Positions 1 to 5,851 of a stretch of DNA of 7,779 nucleotides are shown piece by piece. Position numbers and translations under genes: made by a program. The stretch's first letter is position 1; each line of letters opens with the position of its first letter. This stretch comes from B21-G16 sp003644825 [NCBI: Candidatus Zhuqueibacterota bacterium] (GTDB lineage: Bacteria; SM23-31; B21-G16), in the NCBI GenBank assembly GCA_003644825.1, contig QNDJ01000059.1, forward strand, positions 1 to 7,779, given 5' to 3'. Below the pieces are notes generated by a model that worked only from the letters and a program-made list of their open reading frames with translations, was not told the origin of the DNA and made no database searches.

Positions 1-22
1 ATATTATAGTTATATCAATAAC

Positions 23-48
23 ATTATCAATGATTGTCATTGAGTAAT
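23..48 (-). terminator. Weak hairpin downstream of dnaE
   Basis: TCAATGA (27-33) and TCATTGA (37-43) form a 7-bp stem with a 3-nt loop, extendable by ATTA/TAAT past one bulged base. It lies 20 nt beyond the dnaE stop, the right place for a terminator. However, it is AT-rich and lacks a proper T-run on the minus strand, so its role is doubtful. Confidence 0.25.
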
Positions 49-67
49 AAATCATTTTCCTGTTGTC

Positions 68-3000
68 TTAACTGGATAAAAACCCATAACTTTCAGGAAT
101 TTTATCAAGCCTTAATTCTGGTATAACAGTTTTTTCTAACTTATATAATTTGTCTACAATAATATTTGCTTCACCCTGGACTCTCGATTGAACTTTCCCT
201 TTCACAATATATGGTCCATACCCCTGAAGAATTTTTCCATACCTTTTATAAACATCCGGAAACATTATACATTCCATTAAACCTTCTTTATCTTCAATTG
301 TGATAAACTTTACATAACCGCCATTTTTAGATGGTGCTCTTCTCATAGTAACAAGCCAGCCGGCTACTTTTACCAATTGACCTTTCTTTTTCTCAAGCTC
401 CGACGAGCTGGTTATAGATAAATCCGATTCTATTTCCGGGAATAAACTCAATGGATGAGCAGAAATAGCATACCTCAATATCTGTAACTCATTAATAACT
501 TTTTGTTCTATTGAATAAGAAGGAAAATCTATATTTCTGGTAAAATAAATAGCAGGTTCTTTTTTCTTTTTATTTCTGAAAAAAATCTGAATTTTAGCCA
601 GTGCTTTTGCTTCATTTTCTTCAAGATTGTTTAACGCACCACATTTTGCAAGATTAACGGCTTCTCTTTCAGACGGGTTAACCCTGTATAAAAAATCGAA
701 TATATCCTTAAAATTTGATTTTTTTCGATTTTCTAAAATTCTTTCGATGGTTTTACTGGTAAGTTCATATACCGGGAAAAATCCTGAAATTATTGTGTTA
801 TCTTTAAAAGTAAACTCTCTTTCTGATATATTAACATCAGGTGGTAAAATATTTATACCAAGTCGCCTGCACTCTTCTATATATTCAGCTATCGTATAAA
901 AACCGCCACCGTTATTCAAAACAGCCGTCATATAAGCAGATGGATAATGTCTCTTCAAATAAGCAGAATAATATGATATCATACCATAAGTTGCACTATG
1001 AGCTTTATTGAAACCATATCCGACAAAATTTTCTATCATTTTCCATATTCTTTGAGCTGTATTTCTTTTTATTCCTCTTTCCATAGCACCCTTCACAAAC
1101 TTACTTTTCATAATTAACATTGTCTTTAAATTTCTGGATTTAGTCATAGCTCTTCTCAGTAAATCAGCTTCAGCCAGTGTAAACCCTGCAATAACATTGG
1201 CTATCTTTAAAACCTGTTCCTGATATAATATTACTCCATAAGTTTCCTTCAATACAGGTTCAAGAGATGGATGAAGATAGTTAACCTTTTCCAGTCCGCA
1301 TCTCCTTTTTACATAGAGGTCTTTCATTCCACCTTCAGCGGGTCCCGGTCTTATAACCGATATAGCTGCTATAATATCATTTATATTTTTAACCTTCATT
1401 TTTTTCAGGAGAGTCCTCATTATCGGGCTCTCAAGTTGAAAACAGCCAACTGTTTTACCGTCCATTAACATCTTAAAAGTTTCTTCATCATTCTCCGGAA
1501 TAAAATCAACATTTTTCATATCTGTATACTTTAAACAGTCATTTATAGCGCTTAACATCCTTACGCCTAAAAGGTCTATTTTTATTATTCCGATTTTTTC
1601 AATTGAATGCATATCGAACTGAGATATTATTAATCCCTTTCCTGATTTCTCAAGGGGAGTATAATCTGTAATTTCATCTGGCGCAATTACAACACCACCA
1701 AGATGAACAGAAAGGTGACGTGGAAAATCTCCTATAAACTTACTAATCCTGAGTATTTCCCTGTAAATTTTTCTTGAAATAGGATGATTTTTACATTCAG
1801 GAATTGTATTTAGAACTTTATCCAGTTTGTTTAAACTCTGATGAGGTAGAGATTTTGTGAGACTTCTTACTTCCTTTTCAGGGATTCCGTATGTTTTTGC
1901 AACATCAGCAATTGCAGACCTTATCTTGAAAGTATTAAAAGTACAAATCATTGCCGTTTTATTTTGACCATACTTTTTATAAATATAATTAAGAACATCA
2001 TCTCTTCTTCTCCAGCAAAGATCAAGGTCAATATCTGGTGGTTCTTTTCTTTCTGGATTAAGAAACCGCTCAAAATATAAATCATATTTTACAGGATCAA
2101 CCTTCGTAATATCAAGCACATAGGATACAATACTGTCCGCTGCCGAACCCCTTCCTACACAGGGAATACCATTCCCTTTACAATATTCTACAATATCTTT
2201 TACAATAAGAAAATAATCACAATAACCAAGTTGGTTAATTATGTCAAGTTCATATACAAGTCTTGACATCGCCTTTTCTGGAATTGGATTATATTTGCGT
2301 TTTAATCCTTCAAAACACTTCTTGTATAATAAAGAATATGGAGTTTCACCATCTGGTAAATTTAGAACAGGAAATATATTTTTCCCAGAGGAAAAACAAA
2401 ATTTACATCTTTTCGCAATCTCAACACTGTTCTTTATAGCATCAGGATACCTCTTAAAAATCTGTTTCATTTCAGCTACGGATTTAAAATACTGCTCTTC
2501 TGAGCCATCATACTCAACTTTTTCCAGTGTGGTATTTTTACTTATTGCACAAAGCACCTTTCTTATTGAATTTTCACTTTTATCAATTAAGTGAACATCA
2601 TTTGTAGCAACTACAGGAACTGAGTAAAGACGGGCAATCTCATAGAGTTTATACAAAGTTAATTTATCCTCTGGACTATGATATTGTAATTCAATAAAAA
2701 AATCCTCACCGAATACTCGCTTATATCTTAAAATCCAATCTCCTGCTTCTTTATTTTTTCGCTTAATTATTATATTTGTTATTCTACCCTTTTTACCCCC
2801 CGATAACAGAATCAGTCCATTTTTATGTTTAAATATATCATCATCAGATAAAGAAAATTTAAGATGACCACCTCTCAGCTTACCCAGTGTAATAATTTTA
2901 CAAAGATTTCTATAACCCTCTTGATTTTTTACAAGTAAAATAACAGAATTCGAATTATCAATTGTAAGTTGACTTCCAATAACAGGATGTATATTTTTTT

Positions 3001-3172
3001 CATTTGCTCTTTCAAAGAATTCTACTGCGCCTGATAGAGTATTGTGGTCTGTCAGAGCAATTGCTCTCATCTTCATAGATTCTGCTTTCTCAATCATTCT
3101 ATCAATCCTTATTGTGCTATCAAGAAGAGAAAAGTTACTGTGACAATGAAGGTGTACGAAGGATGTATCCAT
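68..3172 (-). CDS. dnaE: Short DNA polymerase III alpha subunit (C-family, DnaE2/ImuC-like, probably error-prone)
   Basis: C-family DNA polymerase catalytic subunit. Residue numbers count from an upstream in-frame GTG at 3196. A PHP domain (about 13-280) opens with HLHCHS and has TDH (49-51) and NDVH (199-202). The polymerase domain has GRGSAAD (348-354) and PDIDLD (387-392), giving catalytic D388 and D390. The third aspartate is D541 in KIDLLG. FNKAHSATYG lies at 729-738, a helix-hairpin-helix-like segment near 830-860 and an OB fold near 938-1020. The protein stops just after the OB fold, so the C-terminal tau-binding region of replicative DnaE (about 1160 aa in E. coli) is missing, as in DnaE2/ImuC enzymes. 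QIFF (870-873) could be a weak clamp-binding motif. I chose the ATG at 3172 because AGGA lies 9 nt upstream; the GTG has no Shine-Dalgarno. It overlaps dinB by 38 nt, suggesting translational coupling. The family call is firm; the translesion role is inferred. Confidence 0.9.
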   Translation of the reverse strand: MDTSFVHLHCHSNFSLLDSTIRIDRMIEKAESMKMRAIALTDHNTLSGAVEFFERANEKNIHPVIGSQLTIDNSNSVILLVKNQEGYRNLCKIITLGKLRGGHLKFSLSDDDIFKHKNGLILLSGGKKGRITNIIIKRKNKEAGDWILRYKRVFGEDFFIELQYHSPEDKLTLYKLYEIARLYSVPVVATNDVHLIDKSENSIRKVLCAISKNTTLEKVEYDGSEEQYFKSVAEMKQIFKRYPDAIKNSVEIAKRCKFCFSSGKNIFPVLNLPDGETPYSLLYKKCFEGLKRKYNPIPEKAMSRLVYELDIINQLGYCDYFLIVKDIVEYCKGNGIPCVGRGSAADSIVSYVLDITKVDPVKYDLYFERFLNPERKEPPDIDLDLCWRRRDDVLNYIYKKYGQNKTAMICTFNTFKIRSAIADVAKTYGIPEKEVRSLTKSLPHQSLNKLDKVLNTIPECKNHPISRKIYREILRISKFIGDFPRHLSVHLGGVVIAPDEITDYTPLEKSGKGLIISQFDMHSIEKIGIIKIDLLGVRMLSAINDCLKYTDMKNVDFIPENDEETFKMLMDGKTVGCFQLESPIMRTLLKKMKVKNINDIIAAISVIRPGPAEGGMKDLYVKRRCGLEKVNYLHPSLEPVLKETYGVILYQEQVLKIANVIAGFTLAEADLLRRAMTKSRNLKTMLIMKSKFVKGAMERGIKRNTAQRIWKMIENFVGYGFNKAHSATYGMISYYSAYLKRHYPSAYMTAVLNNGGGFYTIAEYIEECRRLGINILPPDVNISEREFTFKDNTIISGFFPVYELTSKTIERILENRKKSNFKDIFDFLYRVNPSEREAVNLAKCGALNNLEENEAKALAKIQIFFRNKKKKEPAIYFTRNIDFPSYSIEQKVINELQILRYAISAHPLSLFPEIESDLSITSSSELEKKKGQLVKVAGWLVTMRRAPSKNGGYVKFITIEDKEGLMECIMFPDVYKRYGKILQGYGPYIVKGKVQSRVQGEANIIVDKLYKLEKTVIPELRLDKIPESYGFLSS

Positions 3173-4355
3173 ACTTTCTAATCCTGTATTTTTCACTTAA
3201 TAATAAAGCTCTTGCAGGGATTACCGAAGTAAATCCGAAAAAATTTCTAACTCTATCCACACCAGTATTAACCTGTTCCTGTTTTATCTTTCCAGGGCAT
3301 ATGAATTTTTGTCTTTCCCTGTAATCAATTTCACCAGCTATAACCGCAACAAAACAAATTCTTTTCTTTTTATTATTTACTCTTTTATACAAATTTTTTA
3401 CAATGGAAAAAATCTTTTTACCATCGTCAGTATGGCTTTTTATAAATGTTGATACATTCACTACTCTATTGTCTGAGTATCTAATTTTTAGAGCTACTTT
3501 TCTACAAAACCACTTTTCATCTCGCAGTTTTTTCCCTATTCTTTCCGAAAGATAATTCAACATCGCAAGGATAAAATTTTCATTATCGGTGTCCTCTATG
3601 AAAGATGTTTCTCTGCTTATTTGCTTTGACATTTCCTTACATTTTACAGGTCTATCATCTATTCCATTTGCAAACTCCCAGATTTTCTGTCCATTAGCAG
3701 AACCAACAACCTGCATAATAAAACTTTTTGGCAGGTTTGCAAGCTCACCGACAGTCTTAATACCAAAACTGTTAAAAATCATTTCAATTTTTTTTCCTAC
3801 ACCCGGTATTTCTTTCACCGGTCGTCTGGATAAAAATTCCTTTTCTTTTCCTTCTGGCACTATTGTCAACCCGTCAGGTTTATTTATACCAGAAGCTATC
3901 CTTGCAACAAGTTTTGATGTAGAAATACCTATTGAGACAGTTATTTTCAGAGCTATCCATACTTCTTTTTTGATTTTCAGAGCTATTTCAACAGGAGAAG
4001 AATAAAATCGTTCAAAACCTGTTACATCAATATATGAATCATCCAGAGAACTCATTTCCACATAGGGTGTAATACCTTTTAATATTCCCTCTATAACCAT
4101 TCCTGCAGATTTATACTGTCTGTAGTCCCCCTTTAAAAAGACCGCATTCGAGCAAATTTCCTGAGCTTTTCGTAAAGGCATACCAGTATAAACACCGAAC
4201 CTTCTGGCATGATAATTTGCTGTATGAACACACCCTCTTTCATCTGCAAATCCACCTACTATAACAGGTTTATTTCTGAGTAATGGATTAAATCCTTCTT
4301 CTACCGAAGCAAAAAATGCGTCAGCGTCTATATGCATTATAACTTTTTTATTCAT
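3135..4355 (-). CDS. dinB: Y-family DNA polymerase, DinB/Pol IV-like, with altered catalytic motif
   Basis: Translesion DNA polymerase of 406 aa. The N-terminus MHIDADAFFASVEE gives the first metal-binding aspartate (D10) and a phenylalanine steric gate (F15). The palm motif is SLDDSYIDVTG (103-113) where the family normally has S-[IVL]-D-E-[AV]-[FY]-[LI]-D: D105 is kept, but the catalytic glutamate is aspartate (D106). SIGISTSKLVARIAS and NKPDG (141-162) are typical. The helix-hairpin-helix is EIPGVGKK to about 209, and the little finger covers about 240-350. The conserved tail VDRVRNFFG is at 366-374. The usual clamp-binding QLxLF just before it is replaced by RQKFIC (348-353). Unlike ImuB, it keeps most of the active site. 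It is the first gene of an operon with dnaE. The ATG start has no clear Shine-Dalgarno and lies about 20 nt from the predicted transcription start. Confidence 0.92.
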   Translation of the reverse strand: MNKKVIMHIDADAFFASVEEGFNPLLRNKPVIVGGFADERGCVHTANYHARRFGVYTGMPLRKAQEICSNAVFLKGDYRQYKSAGMVIEGILKGITPYVEMSSLDDSYIDVTGFERFYSSPVEIALKIKKEVWIALKITVSIGISTSKLVARIASGINKPDGLTIVPEGKEKEFLSRRPVKEIPGVGKKIEMIFNSFGIKTVGELANLPKSFIMQVVGSANGQKIWEFANGIDDRPVKCKEMSKQISRETSFIEDTDNENFILAMLNYLSERIGKKLRDEKWFCRKVALKIRYSDNRVVNVSTFIKSHTDDGKKIFSIVKNLYKRVNNKKKRICFVAVIAGEIDYRERQKFICPGKIKQEQVNTGVDRVRNFFGFTSVIPARALLLSEKYRIRKYGYILRTPSLSQ

Positions 4356-4380
4356 AATAAATTCTGAACATTTCTTTTAC

Positions 4381-4410
4381 ATTATACTATTAATAGTATA
4401 CAAATGTTCA
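4381..4410 (-). promoter_or_regulatory. Sigma-70-type promoter of dinB-dnaE
   Basis: On the minus strand a perfect -10 box TATAAT (4381-4386) lies 18 bp downstream of TGAACA (4405-4410), a 4/6 match to TTGACA. This places transcription start near 4374, about 20 nt before the dinB ATG. It lies downstream of the flagellin terminator, so the cassette has its own promoter. Confidence 0.65.
4383..4400. promoter_or_regulatory. Perfect 18-bp palindrome overlapping the dinB -10 box; candidate repressor operator
   Basis: TATACTATTAATAGTATA is its own reverse complement over all 18 bases. It fills the spacer and most of the -10 box of the dinB promoter, the classic position for a repressor site. Since dinB and dnaE2 genes are often in the SOS regulon, a LexA-type repressor is a reasonable candidate, but the sequence fits neither the Firmicutes (GAAC-N4-GTTC) nor the E. 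coli (CTGT-N8-ACAG) LexA box. A shorter pair, TGAACATTT (4365-4373) and AAATGTTCA (4402-4410), flanks it with a different centre. Confidence 0.55.
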
Positions 4411-4432
4411 CTATAAAAGTCAAGAAAAATTT

Positions 4433-4463
4433 ATAAAAAAAGGCAGCATAAAAGCTGCCTTTT
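4433..4463 (-). terminator. Rho-independent terminator of the flagellin gene
   Basis: A 10-bp perfect stem (arms 4438-4447 and 4454-4463, core GGCAGC/GCTGCC) has a 6-nt loop. Read on the minus strand it runs straight into a T-rich tract (TTTTTTATAA). It starts about 60 nt after the flagellin stop and isolates the dinB promoter from flagellin transcription. Confidence 0.88.
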
Positions 4464-4523
4464 CTGTGAGTGCATCCTGGCTGTTGGTGATTCTATGGCA
4501 ATAAGCTAAAGATATTTCTATTT

Positions 4524-5366
4524 TTATCTGAATAATGCCAGAACATTCTGTGGTACTACATTTGCCTGGGCTAATTGAGCAGTGGCTGTTTGTTGTAGTA
4601 TCTGAAGCCTTGTTGACTTTAGCTGTTCCATAGCTATATCAGCATCCAGAATTCTACTCTTTGTTGCATCAGTATTGGTTATAGCTATACTCAATGTAGC
4701 CTCCTTCACAGTTAATCTCGACACTGAAGCACCAATATTCTGAAGCATATCAGATACAGTCTCTATAGCTGTATTTACCTTAGCTAAAGCTGCACTTGCT
4801 CCTGTGGCTGTAAAAACTTTACTTGATACATTGCTTGAATCAACCTGGAGAGATGAGGAACTCGCAGACTGAGTTATTGCAAAATGCAGGGTATTTGTTG
4901 TTCCTTCTCCAGTTTGATATGAAACTGAATAGGTTCCATCTATCAGAGAAATGTTGTTGAAGGTTGTTTCTTCAACAATATCATCAATTTCGCTTGTGAG
5001 CTGGTCGATTTCAGTTTTTATAGCATTTCTCTCAGCGGAACCCAGGGTATCACTTGCTGCTGATGTAACTTTCTCTTTAATGGTTATAAGTATATCACTT
5101 ATATTTAACAATCCACCTTCAGCAATAGCAAGAACGTTTTTTGCGGTTCCAACATTGTCATAAGCAACAGATAGACCTCTGGACCTTGCACCCAATCTTC
5201 TGGAAATAACAAATCCAGCAGGGTCATCAGCTACTTCATTAATCCTTAAACCGGTAGCTAATTTTAACTGACTTATCTCCAGATTCCGGTTAATAAATTT
5301 AAGAGAATGAAGTGCATTAAAAGCAGCAATGTTGGTGTTAATTCTTGTGGAATCTCCAATAGCCAT
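4524..5366 (-). CDS. fliC: Flagellin (short filament protein)
   Basis: Structural subunit of the flagellar filament, secreted by the flagellar type III apparatus. It has 280 aa, no cysteine and no classical signal peptide. The N-terminal D0/D1 part (about 1-142) has RINTNIAAFNA, ATGLRINEVADDPAGFVIS and FNNISLIDG. The C-terminal D1/D0 part (about 192-280) ends in AQLAQANVVPQNVLALFR, the usual flagellin tail. Only about 50 Ser/Thr-rich residues lie between, so the outer D2/D3 domains are essentially absent. Five extra residues (GDSTR) precede the usual start of the INTN motif. The ATG has a strong AAGGAGG 8 nt upstream. A sigma-28 promoter and probable CsrA sites lie in the leader, a terminator follows, and the gene appears monocistronic. 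The segment matching the TLR5-recognised helix is LITIKEKV (93-100), lacking the usual Q-R pair. Confidence 0.96.
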   Translation of the reverse strand: MAIGDSTRINTNIAAFNALHSLKFINRNLEISQLKLATGLRINEVADDPAGFVISRRLGARSRGLSVAYDNVGTAKNVLAIAEGGLLNISDILITIKEKVTSAASDTLGSAERNAIKTEIDQLTSEIDDIVEETTFNNISLIDGTYSVSYQTGEGTTNTLHFAITQSASSSSLQVDSSNVSSKVFTATGASAALAKVNTAIETVSDMLQNIGASVSRLTVKEATLSIAITNTDATKSRILDADIAMEQLKSTRLQILQQTATAQLAQANVVPQNVLALFR

Positions 5367-5373
5367 TTTTTAT

Positions 5374-5413
5374 ACCTCCTTGTTTAATTTATTTCTGCCA
5401 TCCTTGACAGAAA
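5374..5413 (-). promoter_or_regulatory. Flagellin leader with hairpin and two CsrA-like sites
   Basis: In the flagellin mRNA a 6-bp stem (TTTCTG at 5408-5413 with CAGAAA at 5392-5397) presents a 10-nt loop, TCAAGGATGG, whose CAAGGATG core matches the CsrA consensus RUACARGGAUGU. The GGA of a second site lies 24 nt downstream: AAACAAGGAGGT (5374-5385), a 10/12 match that includes the Shine-Dalgarno. A loop site plus a Shine-Dalgarno site is the known arrangement of CsrA repression of Bacillus subtilis hag. That CsrA acts here is inference, since no csrA or fliW is in the window. Confidence 0.5.
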
Positions 5414-5451
5414 AATTAATTCTCATATTAGTATAGTTCAGCTACTCCATA

Positions 5452-5478
5452 TAATCGACACCCTTTAATCAATCTTTA
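5452..5478 (-). promoter_or_regulatory. Sigma-28 (FliA) promoter of flagellin
   Basis: On the minus strand TAAAGATT (5471-5478), then exactly 11 nt, then GTCGATTA (5452-5459). The FliA consensus is TAAAGTTT-N11-GCCGATAA; the halves match at 7/8 and 6/8 with correct spacing. Start of transcription is expected near 5445, giving a leader of about 80 nt. Confidence 0.82.
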
Positions 5479-5529
5479 ACATACTTTACATTTTTAACAA
5501 ATTATTAAGAAAATTATCATTATTTGCTT

Positions 5530-5556
5530 TAAAGTTATTAATTTTTTTGCCGATAT
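5530..5556 (+). promoter_or_regulatory. Sigma-28 (FliA) promoter of the 59-aa gene
   Basis: TAAAGTTA (5530-5537), 11 nt, then GCCGATAT (5549-5556). This matches TAAAGTTT-N11-GCCGATAA at 7/8 in each half with exact spacing, and is the better of the two sigma-28 sites here. Transcription should begin near 5563, about 40 nt before the small gene's ATG. It points away from the flagellin promoter. Confidence 0.88.
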
Positions 5557-5602
5557 TACTATTAGGAAAAATGTTTAAATGATTTTCGGGAGGTGTTAAA
5601 AA

Positions 5603-5782
5603 ATGGCTATTAATAAAGTTGAAGTTTTTAATATAAAGCCTGTTCCACCACCTTCAATCGAAAAAAATCCATTATTTGAAAAATATCAAAAAGAAAAATT
5701 AGAAGTAGAAAAAAATCCACCTCCACCTTTGCCGGAGGAAGTTAATACAAAACCAGGCTCTAAACTTGATGTAGTAGCATAG
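5603..5782 (+). CDS. Small proline-rich, charged protein co-regulated with flagellin (unknown function)
   Basis: A 59-codon gene that I do not recognise. Three features support it as real: a strong GGGAGGTG ribosome binding site (5588-5595) 7 nt before the ATG, a near-perfect sigma-28 promoter upstream, and a rho-independent terminator 35 nt after the TAG stop. The protein starts MAINKVEVFN, then has two proline clusters (PVPPP at 13-17, PPPPLP at 39-44) separated by a lysine/glutamate-rich, possibly helical stretch (LFEKYQKEKLEVEK, 24-37), and ends GSKLDVVA. It has no cysteine, no signal peptide and no membrane segment, and looks largely disordered. It does not resemble the FlgM anti-sigma factor, which is longer and has a conserved C-terminal helix. 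Its regulation suggests a late flagellar role, for example as a filament- or export-associated accessory, but this is inference. Confidence 0.85.
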   Translation: MAINKVEVFNIKPVPPPSIEKNPLFEKYQKEKLEVEKNPPPPLPEEVNTKPGSKLDVVA

Positions 5783-5816
5783 AAGAATTTATATATTATT
5801 TATTCAGAGTGGATGG

Positions 5817-5851
5817 AAAAAGGGTCATAAATTTGATTATGACCCTTTTTT
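5817..5851. terminator. Bidirectional rho-independent terminator between the 59-aa gene and etfA
   Basis: A perfect 14-bp stem (AAAAAGGGTCATAA at 5817-5830, TTATGACCCTTTTT at 5837-5850) closes a 6-nt loop. A T-run follows on the plus strand (after the small gene) and AAAAAGGG/CCCTTTTT symmetry gives one on the minus strand as well (after etfA). The etfA stop codon (5850-5852) sits at the base of the stem. Confidence 0.93.

Noticed and set aside
34-44. Decayed copy of the right-edge repeat (TGTCATTGAG versus TGTCATTGCGAG)
   Set aside because: Match limited to about ten AT-rich bases with no partner GCAATCTC arm; better explained by the local hairpin or chance.
2241-2594. 117-codon open frame on the plus strand inside dnaE
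   Set aside because: Antisense shadow of dnaE; composition is simply the complement of that gene.
3172-3196. Upstream GTG start at 3196 for dnaE
   Set aside because: No Shine-Dalgarno before it and it adds only eight non-conserved residues; the ATG at 3172 has AGGA 9 nt upstream and sits just before the conserved PHP start.
3589-4005. 138-codon open frame on the plus strand inside dinB
   Set aside because: Antisense shadow of a well-supported Y-family polymerase; no ribosome binding site and no recognisable motif.
4365-4410. Standard LexA box of the Firmicutes or E. coli type at the dinB promoter
   Set aside because: GAAC and GTTC arms are present but about 30 nt apart, not 4; no CTGT-N8-ACAG. 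Only the 18-bp palindrome is a credible compact operator.
4494-4508. Tiny plus-strand frame ATG-GCA-ATA-AGC-TAA after flagellin, echoing the MAI start of flagellin and the small protein
   Set aside because: Four codons without a ribosome binding site; no coding support.
5603-5782. The 59-aa protein as an FlgM anti-sigma factor
   Set aside because: Too short, proline-rich, and without the conserved C-terminal sigma-binding helices.
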